Part shown: piece after piece, positions 13,772 to 24,900 of the stretch
How positions within the stretch are numbered: the first letter of the stretch is position 1
Layout of the letters: each line of letters begins with the position of its first letter
NCBI GenBank assembly: GCA_026120185.1
Contig: JANUWF010003378.1
Coordinates: 1,178,001-1,242,000 of the forward strand
Source of the DNA: Voacanga thouarsii
Lineage: Eukaryota; Streptophyta; Magnoliopsida; Gentianales; Apocynaceae
Length of the DNA: 64,000 nucleotides
Direction of reading: 5' to 3'
Translations under genes and position numbers: made by a program
Notes under the pieces: model-generated
What the model saw: only the letters and a program-made list of their open reading frames with translations
What the model was told of the DNA's origin: nothing
Databases searched by the model: none

Positions 13772-13918
13772 CATGTTGCTGAGAGCAATGACATCGAGGA
13801 AAGTGGAGGGTTGTCTAGATGACGAAGACATCGTTTCATCAATATCCTCATCATCTAATAACGTCGAAACTTGCCGCATCGCATCTAAGAGCTGCGACAA
13901 TTCCTCAATCGCATCCAT
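13772..13918 (-). pseudogene. captured first exon of a DRP2-type dynamin gene inside the CACTA element
   Basis: A 49-codon frame beginning ATG at 13918 reads MDAIEELSQLLDAMRQ, then DDEDIDE, SSSSRQPSTFLDV and IALSNM. This matches the N-terminus of plant DRP2 (dynamin-2A/2B), which runs into the G1 loop of the GTPase directly afterwards. The frame ends exactly at a codon boundary followed by a consensus splice donor GTAAGT (13766-13771), so the piece corresponds to a complete exon 1 plus the start of intron 1. The next exon with the G1 loop (GxxxGKS) is not found. It is therefore a gene fragment, not a working GTPase. LSNM in place of the expected LGNV suggests drift. This is a different subfamily from the complete DRP1 gene at 21956, so it is not a copy of that gene. 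Confidence 0.82.
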
Positions 13919-14235
13919 ATTTCTTTTCCTTCTACCTTTCCCTTTCTCAAACAAACGGTTTCAAATGATCAGTTTACAGGTTCCAAAAGGCTAGATTAGA
14001 TCAAATCAAATACATATATCCACGAACACACACAATCACGTAGAAGAAACCCTAGATTGAGTGCGTACAATAAATAGACAAATGACGAAGTTAGGGTTTT
14101 CAGTGAGAATTGGAAGAGAGATGTTTTTGAACTTTTGAAAAAAAATGTTAGAGAGAGAGACAGAGAGAGAGACAGGAGCTTGGGATTTGGGGTGTGAGGG
14201 GTTTGATGATAAAATGGTGGAAGCAACAGTAAAGT
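13919..14235 (-). promoter_or_regulatory. probable captured 5' leader (and perhaps promoter) of the DRP2-type fragment
   Basis: Directly upstream of the captured exon the sequence changes from the AT-rich element body to gene-like leader: a CT/GA-rich tract (14148-14175), two copies of AACCCTA-type words (AAACCCTAG and AAACCCTAA in minus sense) and a purine-rich tract just before the ATG. It could be transcribed leader carried with the exon. No TATA box was assigned. Inference from composition only. Confidence 0.45.
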
Positions 14236-14602
14236 TTTTTTTTTTAATGGAAATTTTGTTCTAAACTTTGATCAAAATTAGAGTCTCCTTTTGACCCTCT
14301 CCGTGTTAATGTTTGTTATAGGTGTGATGGGTGACATTGAGGGCCCTTCTATAATTAAAGGCTTTGTTTGGAGTTTGAAATTTCACCTTTTTTTTTTGCG
14401 AGAGTTAAGACCTCAATTTTGGAAATGTTTTCCCACCTGATTGCAACATCTAGAAGTATGGGTATCTATTTATATTGAATAAATATAAAAAACAATCATA
14501 CTAAATATCTTTTCATTAAAGGAATAGAGTATGGTCTATTTTTATTAGCTTGTTATTGAATACTATATATTAATGTAAGATAAATATTAAATCTTCTCTT
14601 TT

Positions 14603-14650
<48 letters not shown>

Positions 14651-15189
14651 TTTAAACAGCATATCAAATTTGAAATGTAATATTAACTACTGTAAATTTT
14701 TAAATAAATAAAAAATTTTGGCCTAATACAATCATATATCTCCTAGTAATTGAGGAATACTTAACTAATTACATAATAAGAATAGTTATTGTGTTGAAAA
14801 CCATTTCACTTATTACATGTAAATCAAATCAAATTTACCTCAAAAGTAGTTTTGCTTCTTACCACAAAACCAGGCACACTATATAGCCTATATATATTTT
14901 TTGTCCTCCAAAAATCGGTAAAAAAAAAGGAGAATTATTTTTCATTAAGAAAAAAGTAAAAATGGTGAGAATAATAAAATAGACTTAAATAAACAAAGTA
15001 TCTAATTTATATTTAAAAAATTTATAAAGGAATCTTAAACTATCACAAAAAATTAACACAATAATTGTTGAAAAATATAAATTTTTATATTTAATTAAAT
15101 AATATGACAATATATCAATGCGATAAACAACAATTATCTTTGGCAGTAGTCATATAACTAAAATGTAGATCTTTCTCCCCTTCTTCTTC

Positions 15190-16572
15190 CATAATCTAGC
15201 GTAATATCTAAAAATAAAAATCCAAAACTAATGCATTTACAAAGATAGGTGTATCAAATTAATTATCCAACTGTTAAATTTGTTAAAATTGCTAAGAAAA
15301 GTATTATGACAATATTTGAAAGTAATCGGATATATTTTGACACATTATCTAAAAAAAATATTCAAAACCTAACGCATTTATAAAGATAGGTATATCAAAT
15401 TAATGATCCAACCGTTATATTTGATAAAATTACTAAGAAAAGTGTTATAACAAAATTTAAAAATAATCCGATATATTTTGGCATATAATCTAGTATAATA
15501 TCTAGAAAAATATCCAAAACCTAATGCATTTACAAAGATATGTGTATTAAATTAATAATCCAACCGTTAGATTTGTTAAAATCGCTAAGAAAAATGTTAT
15601 GAGAAAATTTGAAGGTAATCATATATCCTTTGGTATATAATCTACCATAATATCTAAAAAAAATATCCAAAACCTAACATATTTACAAAGATAGGTATAT
15701 CAAATTAACGATCCAACTGTTAGATTTATTAAAATTACTAAGAAAAGTGTTATAACAAAATTTAAAAGTAATCGGATATATTTTGGTACATAATCGATCA
15801 TAATATCTAAAAAAATATAAAAAACCCTAATGGATTTACAAAGATATGCATATCAAATTAACTATCCAACCGTTAAACTTATTAAAATCACTAAGAAATG
15901 TGTTATGATAAAATCTGAAAGTAATCGAATATATTTTCGTATACAATCTAGTATAATATCTAGAAAAATATCTAAAACCTAACGCATTTACAAATATATG
16001 CATATCAAATTAACGATCTAATTGTTAAATTTATTAAAATTACTAATAAAAGTGTCATGACAAAATTTAAAGGTAATTGAATATATTTTGGCACACAATC
16101 GAGTATAATATCTAAAATCTAACGCATTTATAAAGATAGGTATATCAAATTAATGATCCAACCATTAAATTTGTTAAAATTATTAAGAAAAGTGCTATGA
16201 CAAAATTTAAAGGTAAACGGATATTTTTTCGTACATAATCTAGTATAATATCTAAAAAAATATCCAAAAATTAAAACATTTACAAAGATAGGAGTATCAA
16301 ATGAATGATTCAATTGTTATATTTATTAAAATTGTTAAGAAAAGTGTTATAACTAAATTTGAAGGTAATCGGATATATTTTGACACATAATCTAGCATAA
16401 TATCTAGAAAAATATCTAAAACATAACGCATTTGCAAAGATAGGCATATCAAAACGATCCAACCTTTATAGTTGCTAAAATTATTAAGAAAAATGTTATG
16501 ACAAAATTTAAAGGTAATCGGATATATTTTGGTGCATAATATAGTATAATATCTAGAAAATTTTCAAAAAAT
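15190..16572. repeat. tandem array of about nine 150-bp units inside the CACTA element
   Basis: The core AACGCATTTACAAAGATAGG recurs, with variants, at about 15229, 15371, 15522, 15676, 15829, 15979, 16121, 16275 and 16423, giving spacings of about 142-154 bp. Each unit also carries TAATATCTA, ATCAAATTAA.GATCCAACC.TT, AAGAAAAGTGTTATGACAAAATTT and GGTAATCGGATATATTTTGG-like words. The units are diverged, so the array is old or was not homogenised. No coding potential. Confidence 0.9.
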
Positions 16573-16734
16573 TGGTAGTTGGTCCAAAAAACTATATAAA
16601 AATTAATAAAATAGTAATACCAAGATTTAAGAACACAACCACTTGAATATATAAAATTACCTCAACCATGGTATTTAATGAAAACTTCCATTTGATGTTG
16701 ATATTTTTTAATATTTGATAAAATAAGAAAAAAT

Positions 16735-16995
16735 ATACTTTTTCCACAGTTTGGTAAAACTATGGGTAATAAAATTTATTTATCCACAATTTCAAATTTC
16801 TGTGTTAAAAAAATTATTTTTACCCACACAAATTTTAAATTTGTGGTAAAAATGAACTTTTACCTACAGAAATGTAGTTGTGACAAAATAAAGTGTTATA
16901 AAAAAAAAATTTATATGCCACAGAATTCAAAACTGTGGTAAAAAGCAAGCTTTCACTACAAAGTTTGCTATGTTGCAAATAAAAGCATTGCCAAA
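16735..16995. repeat. right subterminal repeat zone of the CACTA element
   Basis: Words such as CCACAGTTTGG, ACTGTGGTAAAA and TTTGTGGTAAAA in both orientations, the counterpart of the left zone at 9985-10400. Confidence 0.75.
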
Positions 16996-17018
16996 AGCCA
17001 CTTTTTTTTTTTGTAGTG

Positions 17019-17318
17019 AATATAGGCAACGAATTGATCACCCAGGATGAACCCTAGAGAAAATAAAACTCTAAGACTCAAAACTAGAGTAATTAATTGA
17101 TCTATCCTTGAAGATTTAGAGATTCAATTCTAAGATAGGACTAAGCCTTAAGATTGTCCTTGGTAGTTGGCAAGAACAATGAGAATGACCCTCACAAAAT
17201 GTTCTAAAGTCTCTCTTTGATCTTCAAAATTTATTCAATTATGTTAATAAGTGTTATAAGAGAATATAAATACATACCACACCCTAAGCTAATTGGGTAG
17301 CAAACCTTAGCTAATAAA
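17019..17318. other. probable retroelement LTR or leader, right part, split by the CACTA element
   Basis: No gene seen. It is the other side of the CACTA insertion and would join 8851-9941. Minus-sense words such as CTCTAGGGTTCATCCTGGGT fit a gypsy LTR/leader, but ends are not defined. Confidence 0.35.
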
Positions 17319-17319
17319 A

Positions 17320-17730
17320 GGCCTATTAACAAGTTTTGAGGGTCAAAAAATCAATACAAATCATAGAAATTAAAATAAAAAATCGAAACAAAGTTAAACA
17401 AAACAAGAGGAAAACATAGTATATATGCCCTACAAAGTGCACGGGAGTGCATGTAGCCGTGCACATCTTCTGAAGGTGTGCAATTTGGCTTCCTTTAGCA
17501 TCCCCTATTTCCACTCTTCAAAAGTTATTCAATCTCTTCTCCTTGGTTTTGTTTGGCCATACTTTGAATCCCCACTTGAGCACCCATTAAATTGAACTCT
17601 TTAAAGTCTTCAAAAGCCTTCCGTGGCTCCTCCATCCCCAAATGTGCTTTCATGAATTCTTATAGACCTTCTTGGAATCTCTTGACTCTTGATCTAATCC
17701 TTGGTCCTTGAATCATTGGTCATCCTTCTT
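17320..17730 (-). mobile_element. possible C-terminal end of a Ty3/gypsy polyprotein
   Basis: Minus-strand translation near 17560-17720 gives IQGPRIRSRVKRFQEGL then EFMKAHLGMEEP, resembling the GPITRSRAKRFQEAL-like tail found at the end of many plant gypsy pol proteins. One stop interrupts it. It would place a pol end just upstream (minus sense) of the LTR-like sequence split by the CACTA element. Weak and short; could be coincidence. Confidence 0.4.
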
Positions 17731-18345
17731 GAGTTTAAGCTTCTTGGTAAGGTTGATTTCTATCAATTAATTTTGAAATTGTGAATGAGATCTTATAGGG
17801 ATGCAAGATACTTGAGTTTTTGTAAAAAACTAGGGCCTTTGATATCTTTGATTGGACTCTTAGTGGATATCATGATTCAATTCTGGAGGTTTTGCAATTT
17901 TTGAGAGATGATATTACCTTTAACTATATCAATTAGGAGAAGCATTTTGAGAATGTGAAGAAGGCAACAATTGAGGGCACTAGAGAAGTAGACAAGTGGA
18001 AGAAGAGAAAAAGAAGGGAAGAATTTAACAGTATCAATCAACTTGAGAGAGAGAGAGAAAGGAATGAGATACTTGTAAATGAATTTTTTTTTAAAAAAAA
18101 GACATTTTAATAATTAATGCAAAATGAATGAAACACCACTGAATTTGACATCATATGATTGATAAAATTGGAAGTTAAATTATTGGTCAATTAATGAAAA
18201 TTAAGGCAAAATTTAGATGAGATTATAATTTGAGAGTAAATAATGATTACTTTTAATTAAAGGGAAAAAGTTTATTTTTAAAAAATTTTAAAGTTTACCA
18301 AGAATTGCCCTAACTAAATTCATGAAAAGAATTAAAGTAATTACT
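17731..18345. other. spacer, no gene seen
   Basis: AT-rich, with a GAGA run near 18045-18060. No frame or element end recognised. Confidence 0.5.
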
Positions 18346-18346
18346 A

Positions 18347-18379
<33 letters not shown>

Positions 18380-18483
18380 TGTATGTATGTATGTATGTAT
18401 GTATGTATGTATGTATGTATGTATGTATGTATGTATGTATGTATGTATGTATGTATGTATGTATGTGTGTGTGTATGTATGTG

Positions 18484-18562
<79 letters not shown>
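18347..18562. repeat. long microsatellite (ATGT)n then (GT)n
   Basis: About 30 tetranucleotide units (18347-18480) followed by about 38 GT units (18485-18561). Both the length and the purity suggest a hypervariable locus. The Met-Tyr-Val-Cys frame over it is only the translation of the repeat. Confidence 0.95.
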
Positions 18563-18563
<1 letters not shown>

Positions 18564-18700
18564 TAGTTGTAGATTTGCTTAAATTTTCATTTCCTACTAA
18601 CTGAAAATTTTAAAAGAAAATCAAACATCATCCAGCTAGAAGGATTGGTTGAAAATTGCCTTTGACAACCCCCAAATGTGGAAAAGTCACGTTTCAAATG

Positions 18701-18932
18701 GGTTCCGGATCTTCTAGTACACTTTTTTGCAACACTCTCTAGTACACCACTATAAACGTGACACGTGTCTACTGATTTAATAGATATTTATCTAATTCTA
18801 TGAATCAATAAATACGTGTATTAGATATTTACAAAGTATTATATAAGAATTGGGTAAATATATAGACACGTGTTACGTTTCTAGTAGTGTACTAGACAGT
18901 GTTGCAGAAAATTATATGGAAGATCCTGAGCT
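18701..18932. mobile_element. MITE-like long hairpin with 9-bp target duplication
   Basis: A 232-bp unit whose two arms are inverted copies: GGATCTTCTAGTACAC and CTAGTACACCACTATAAACG on the left answer CTAGTAGTGTACTAGACAG and GAAGATCC on the right. ACACGTGTCT is mirrored by AGACACGTGT. It is bounded by TTTCAAATG at 18692-18700 and 18933-18941. A 9-bp duplication and long inverted ends fit a Mutator-type MITE. Confidence 0.75.
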
Positions 18933-18949
18933 TTTCAAATGTTTAAGGC

Positions 18950-19190
18950 TCTAGATCCTCTGTTATACTCTCTGCAACTCTCTCTAGTATACTATTAAAC
19001 ATGTGACATGTGGTTACCAATTTAAAAGATAACTAACTCATTCTTATCTACTATCATTATTGATTATTATGTCTTTTTAATGGTGTAAAGTAATAGATAA
19101 AAATGATTTAAGTATCTCTTAAATCAGTAATCACGTGTCGCGTATTTAGTGATATTTAGTGATGTACTAAAGAAATATTCAAAATGTACT
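18950..19190. mobile_element. second, diverged MITE-like unit of the same type
   Basis: Begins AGATCCTCTGTTATACTCTC and continues with CTCTCTAGTATACTATTAAAC and GTGACATGTGG, paralleling the left arm of the unit at 18701. The right arm has CACGTGTCGCGTATTTAGTG. It is less symmetrical and no target duplication was found. Confidence 0.5.
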
Positions 19191-19194
19191 TCTA

Positions 19195-19610
19195 AGTAAT
19201 TGCCCCATAGAACCTATATCTATCTATATAAAGAAGAAATCGTGTAACGAAGGGGATTCTATTCTTTCCAGTGGATTTTATTAGTAGAATGGAAAATAGG
19301 AAAATGTGGTTTCGTCTTTCAAGGGGTATCTTATCGTTATTCATAATAATTCTAATTTATTGAACAAATGTTTACTACTATACTTATTAGTATACTTAAT
19401 AATAAATCTATTTCTTTGCCTCTTTGACAATAAATCAGAACGCTCACAGAGAATGGCCGGATATATATGAGGTATAGAAATCGATTTTTAATCCAAATCA
19501 AATGACAAGGTTAAACAACTTTTGGAGAAAGCCTTAATTTAAATTAAACCTTAATTTTTTTACTTTAGTTATAAAAATTATAAAATTAATGTAATTATAA
19601 TTGTTAATTG
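19195..19610. other. possible further plastid-derived sequence
   Basis: GC-balanced stretch (for example AACGAAGGGGATTCTATTC near 19238) unlike the surrounding AT-rich spacer and adjacent to the rbcL/ycf2 insertion. It looks like plastid intergenic DNA, but I cannot place it. Confidence 0.3.
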
Positions 19611-19639
19611 GGGATTTTTTTTTTTAATAGAGAGATTTA

Positions 19640-19980
19640 GCTATTTTTATAACCAGAGTCATTCATTGATAAATGATCGCTATGAGTCAGACTCCATAGA
19701 ATTTAATCAATCCCCTTTTCTGTCATTAAGATGGAGAACTGAACCAAGAATTCTCTTTCTTCATCACTAATCGAATCACTGTTCATGACCCAAGATTCTA
19801 TTTTATCATCAATCCAACCCTTGACAACTATCACGGCCCTTGCTTCTTCAAGTGGAACTCCAGGTTGAGGAGTTACTTGAAATGCTGCCAAGATATCCGT
19901 ATCTTTGGTTTCGTATTCAGGAGTATAATAAGTCAATTTGTACTCTTTAACACCAGCTTTGAATCCAACACTTGCTTTAC
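19640..19980 (-). pseudogene. nuclear plastid DNA insertion: rbcL 5' part joined to a ycf2 segment
   Basis: Minus-strand frame. From about 19978 down to 19822 it matches the N-terminal region of the Rubisco large subunit ([20 protein letters not shown], then [20 protein letters not shown]). At about 19822 it switches without a break to a stretch that I recognise as plastid Ycf2 ([20 protein letters not shown], then [16 protein letters not shown]), continuing with a frameshift to about 19655. rbcL and ycf2 are far apart in plastid genomes, so two plastid fragments were joined on or before insertion. Many changes in the rbcL part are G-to-A or C-to-T (GAAV to RAVI), the usual decay of nuclear plastid DNA. 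Non-functional. Confidence 0.82.
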
Positions 19981-21770
19981 ACGATTTCAAAATTAATGAA
20001 ACGTCTAATTCTTTTTGGTAATTGAAAATATTAGGTTGAAATATCTATGTAATGTTGTTACAAAAAGTTTTTTATTCAAGAATTAGGTGAAGTTATTGAT
20101 CAACAAAGAAAATGACATTAATTCAGAAATTTCAAAAAACGAACTTTCTAGAGTTCTCCAATGACCAACCCTCACATTAGAGAGTATACTAGAAGATTTG
20201 AAGCCAAAATTTAATACTAACGTTATTCTCGCTCTCGGAATACCCCGTAATATTTCGTGTAATATTCTTTATAACAATCCTATTATAATATTGTTAATAT
20301 TATATTCTTTTTAATATTTAATTAATTAAAAAATTTAATTACTAAAACAACACTATTAACTGATTCAGTCTTGTCCTTCTTCCCCACCATAGATCCCTCT
20401 TTCTCCTAATCATATAAAATTTTGGGGACGGTGCCCCAAAAATTTTTAAAAATTTCAAAACTAACCTTTAAAAAATTAAATTTTTTTAAAAACTCTTTAA
20501 AATTTTATATTTCCTCCCTAATTTTTTTAAAATTATAATATTATTCTTTTCTATATTATTCTTTTAATATAACTTATCCCTCAACTCTAAGATTCTGATT
20601 CCATCCCTACTTATAATCTTCTCCTTCTTCCTCTATTTCCTTTCTTCTCTTCAAAACCTTTCCCTTGAGTTTTAGTTTTTCTCTCCTCTCCTCTTCACGA
20701 CAAAAATCCATTAGTGTGGAAGACACCTATTATTAATTGTCAAGTCTAAATTCAAAAGGAGGGTCATTGATTAAGTTTTTTTTTTTTTCAAAATTATGGA
20801 TTAAGCCTTTAATTTGTAATGGCAAATTTGAAGCGAAGCTCACGGGGGCCTATGTTGCTCTTGATAAGTTACCCACTCCACCTGCATGTTTTTGGTCTGA
20901 ATACATCTTTCCTTTCTTCTCCTAGGATCCATCCACGTGGCAGTAGCGTACAATATAACAATGATATCCCTCGCTCTGGACAGCTAATTGACATCAACTT
21001 GCTCCTTTGATAATCATATATGATGAGAAAAGATTCAAAGGAATTATAAATACAAGCTTAATTAATAGTTTTAAAAATGTCTTAATCTGTTACCTTACTT
21101 TTGAGAGGCGGAGAAAGGAAACTGTTGAGGAGTCGTGAGGAGGAGGAAGGAACACACTAAGATCTAAAATTTGCAAGAAGGAACTTGTTAGATATTTATT
21201 AATAAGGAAAAATCTAAAAATTATTTATATTTTATGATTTATATATATTTTATGATTTATATCTTTAATAAATTTTATATATTTTAAAATATTTTTTCAT
21301 TAGGCTGAATAGTTATATTCAACAAAATTAAAAATATTTCTATTTTTAAGAGAGATAAAAATATCATAATAATTATATTTTTCCTCCAATATATCGTAAA
21401 AAAAAATCACTGAAAATTCTTGCTCTGATTGATAAAATAATATTTTAAAGTAAATAAAATTTGTTAAGAATATAAAAAAATAAAAAAAATATAAATAGTT
21501 TGATAGTATTTTTATAATTTTTTAATAATATTAATATATATATATATATATAATGTATAATGCGCCATATAATAGAAATGTTGTAGAAAATCTTATAAGA
21601 AATATTGAAAAAATCTGAACTACTTTATTTCTATTATCAAGCATCTTGAAAAATAATTTTTTAGTTTCAATAATATTTTTCAGAAGGATAATAAATAAAT
21701 AAATCTCAAATTTCTTAAAATATTAATTTTTGTGAATAAAATATTAATGTTTTACATCATGCAACAACCA
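19981..21770. other. upstream region of the DRP1 gene, no gene seen
   Basis: AT-rich. A TA repeat lies at 21534-21552. No element ends or coding frames recognised. The part nearest 21770 presumably contains the DRP1 promoter, but I could not assign a TATA box with confidence. Confidence 0.5.
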
Positions 21771-21955
21771 CATCCTCCAACGGCTTTTTAATTCCCTCCA
21801 TCTTCTCCAGCTCCTTCTCCTTCCTTCTCCCTTTCTCTGTGTTTTCGCATAGCAAAGATCTTACAGTGATCGATCCCCTTTTTGATTTTTCAATTAATTT
21901 TCCGATTTGAATTTTTTCAAGAATCTTCAATCTGCATCCAGATTTCACTCTAAAA
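21771..21955 (+). promoter_or_regulatory. probable 5' untranslated leader of DRP1
   Basis: CT-rich tract (CCATCTTCTCCAGCTCCTTC and following, 21798-21840) immediately before the DRP1 start codon, typical of plant leaders. Transcription start unknown. Confidence 0.5.
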
Positions 21956-24900
21956 ATGGCTACAATGGAGAGCTTGATCGGACTGGTCAACAGAATCCAA
22001 AGAGCCTGCACTGCATTGGGTGATCATGGCGGTGAAGGCATGTCTCTATGGGAAGCCCTTCCTTCCGTTGCTGTTGTTGGCGGCCAGGTAATTATTCTCA
22101 TTGCATTACATTTTTCTTTCGCGCGTTTTTTACCGTATTGTTTTTTTTTTTTTAATGATCAGAGTTCGGGGAAATCCTCAGTGCTGGAAAGTGTTGTAGG
22201 AAGAGATTTCCTGCCTCGTGGATCTGGTAATATTTTTTGTTTTCTTTTGATTTATTGTTTTTGGAGTTTTTGTTTTAGTGTACAGAGTACTGCCTGTTTT
22301 CAGATTACTAATTTTGGAGGTCCAAAACTAAAGAAATGTGGGAAAATTTATAGCTTTGCATTGGATTGTATATCGATGCTGGATAGGATTTTCTTTTTCT
22401 CTATTCCCTTTTCAATGGCCAATTTAGTGCTATGTAGGCTTGCAAATGAAGACATTCGTACTTTTGTATCATATTTTGTCTCAATTTAGCAAAGTTATTG
22501 ATTCTCTTGATACATTAAGGGTTATTTACAATTTTTGGGTTTTCTTTCTTCTAATGATTTGTCTTTTCAACTATTAAGGCATTGTTACCAGGAGGCCATT
22601 GGTATTGCAACTGCATAAGATAGACGGAGGATCAGAATATGCTGAGTTTCTACATGCACCAAAGAAGAAATTTACTGACTTTGGTGAGTTGAAACATACC
22701 ACTGATCTTTGTGCTCTTTAATTTCGTTTGTCTGAGTTGTATTTTTGGATTAACCGAGAAGATCTTCAGACTTCATTTTATTGGGGAAGGATATCAGTCC
22801 ATGGTTAAGAAAGTTCAAAGTGTGAATATAATTATGTCTTAGGAAGTTCTCCAAGTGGAGCAGAAGTGGGATTTTGGTGACCTTGACAGTTTAAGAATCT
22901 GTATTGCACAATAGTGACACGGTTGTTCTGCAATCTATTCTGACACTTGGACTTTCTTACTAGAGACCCTCTCATCTATTTGTCTTTTCCAAGATAGTTG
23001 GAAGCTGAATATCTGTGACAAAAATATCAAATAAATCTGTAGAAGGAATCTTGAAATTGTGTTTGAAATTTGAAGATAAAAAAATAGATAAACTGGTTGA
23101 AATGAGTATTAAGAGAGATATGGATGGATAAAGAAAAGAATTTGAAAAAGATTTTGGTTATACAAACCGATTGATCTCGTGGTTCTAAGACTATTGGCTT
23201 AATTTGGAATAAGAATAAATGACTACAGGATAGGATACTAGACTTCTGCTAAGTTGGGCTTATCCCACATTTTTGGTTAGTAATTTTAGCTTAGAATTAT
23301 TCTTGCATCATTAAGAATTATGACCTTGTAATGCTCGAACAGTTAAGATTATTATGGCCTTTTCATTTCAGAAAAGTTTGGCCTTCACATGCAATAGAGA
23401 AATTTGGAAGGGTACAACACGTATACAGGAAGGCTATTGTTGTGCTCCTGAGTATTTATTCTTCCCAGCTGCAAGTGCAAAGGGTTGGGAGGAGAGAACA
23501 AATTTGTATTATCTAGAGCGGGTTGAGAAATTATTTATATCTTGGGGGTGGATGGTACTGTTGCCCTCACCATTCCCCATCTCATAACTGACATTGTGAG
23601 ACGTGAATGTTGATCAAATTACAGTTCCTTGTATTGATTGGCAATTGGGACTATTGCAGCTGCTGTGAGGAAAGAGATTGCTGATGAAACAGATCGCATA
23701 ACGGGGAAAACTAAACAGATCTCCAACATTCCAATTCACCTAAGTGTCTATTCTCCCAATGGTTTGCCTTCACTTTTGCATATCTATGTCTTTTGATCTT
23801 TCTTTGCTTGTAATTTTACAAAAATTGGAACAATCAAATATATTATTTGATAACTTCTGGGTGATGTCAATAGCTCTACACAAAAGAAAAATGAAGGTTT
23901 TATTCTTTGAATCAGACTTTGTTGTTTCTCAATTTATGATGCAATTGACACCAACATTTTGTAATATGTGTTTCTTATCACTGTTTAGGTTTTTTGTTGC
24001 TTTACCTGTCACCTCTTTATTATATCTCTTCTCATGGAAACAATCTATTTACACCAAAGACATGATTGCTGGTCATTTCATCTGATTATTCCTTATCAAT
24101 TTCACCCTTTTTTCTTTGAGGGGGTGGGGGGCTTTCTATTTATTTTTTTAATAGGGGGAGATATGAAAAACTATATTGAATATGAAACCTTTAAATGTAG
24201 AAAGTTTTCTTAGCTTTCTCTTTGAAAGATAGAACAAAGGGGGACTAATATACGGATTTTCGAGTGGATTTAATACAAGCATGCCAAACTTGAATTTTAG
24301 TACTCACAGAACTTGGTTTTGTAGTGATGATCAGCACTGAATGTTACATGTCTTGTTGCTGATGTTATGTAAACTCTACTGATAAAGTATGCTAGATTTA
24401 TCTGCAACATGCTATTCTGTCTCCATTTATCTTGGGTATGTAGTTATAAAATGCACATTCTTCTCCTTACAGTCGTAAACTTAACCCTCATAGATCTTCC
24501 TGGGTTGACAAAGGTTGCTGTAGGTGAGCATCAAATACTATTTTTCTTTAGGTACAGTTATCTTCTCTGACTCAAGTATAGTCAAACTCAACTAACAAAA
24601 CAAGTATTGACAAATTTTGAATCTTGCAGAGGGTCAACCAGATTCTATTGTTGAAGACATCGAAAAGATGGTTCGATCTTATGTAGAGAAAGTAAGAACA
24701 GTATTCGATGTGCAAAAGTATCAGTCTGATAATGATAATTTTAGTTGAAACTGAAGGCTTCCTTCTTGCATTGTTTGTTGTCAATGAAATTGTAACACAC
24801 TTACCAGGAGTTCTATGGAAATGATTCAGATTATTCTTCATTTGACTTCATTAGTAACAAACTTTGAAACTCTGTTTAGAACTTTTGGCTAGTGATCTTT

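Larger units (their letters stand above)
9942..17018. mobile_element. CACTA (EnSpm-type) DNA transposon, non-autonomous
   Basis: The left end reads CACTACAAAAAAATTG and the right end TTTTTTTTTTTGTAGTG, the inverted termini that define CACTA elements. Both subterminal zones are rich in short motifs around CCACAGTTTT and TGTGGTAAA in either orientation (about 9985-10400 and 16735-16995), the expected transposase-binding arrays. The flanking 3-mers are AAA and AAT, so the expected 3-bp duplication is not perfect. In 7077 bp I find no transposase (TNP2-like) frame, so it would depend on a partner. Cargo: an AGCATTT-rich repeat, one captured DRP2-type exon, and a 150-bp tandem array. The interior between 10400 and 13700 shows nothing else recognisable. 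Confidence 0.88.

Noticed and set aside
13772..13918. A functional dynamin gene in the CACTA element
   Set aside because: Only the first exon is present; none of the GTPase motifs follow.
18322..18582. Open frame of repeated Met-Tyr-Val-Cys and Cys-Val
   Set aside because: It is the translation of the ATGT and GT microsatellites.
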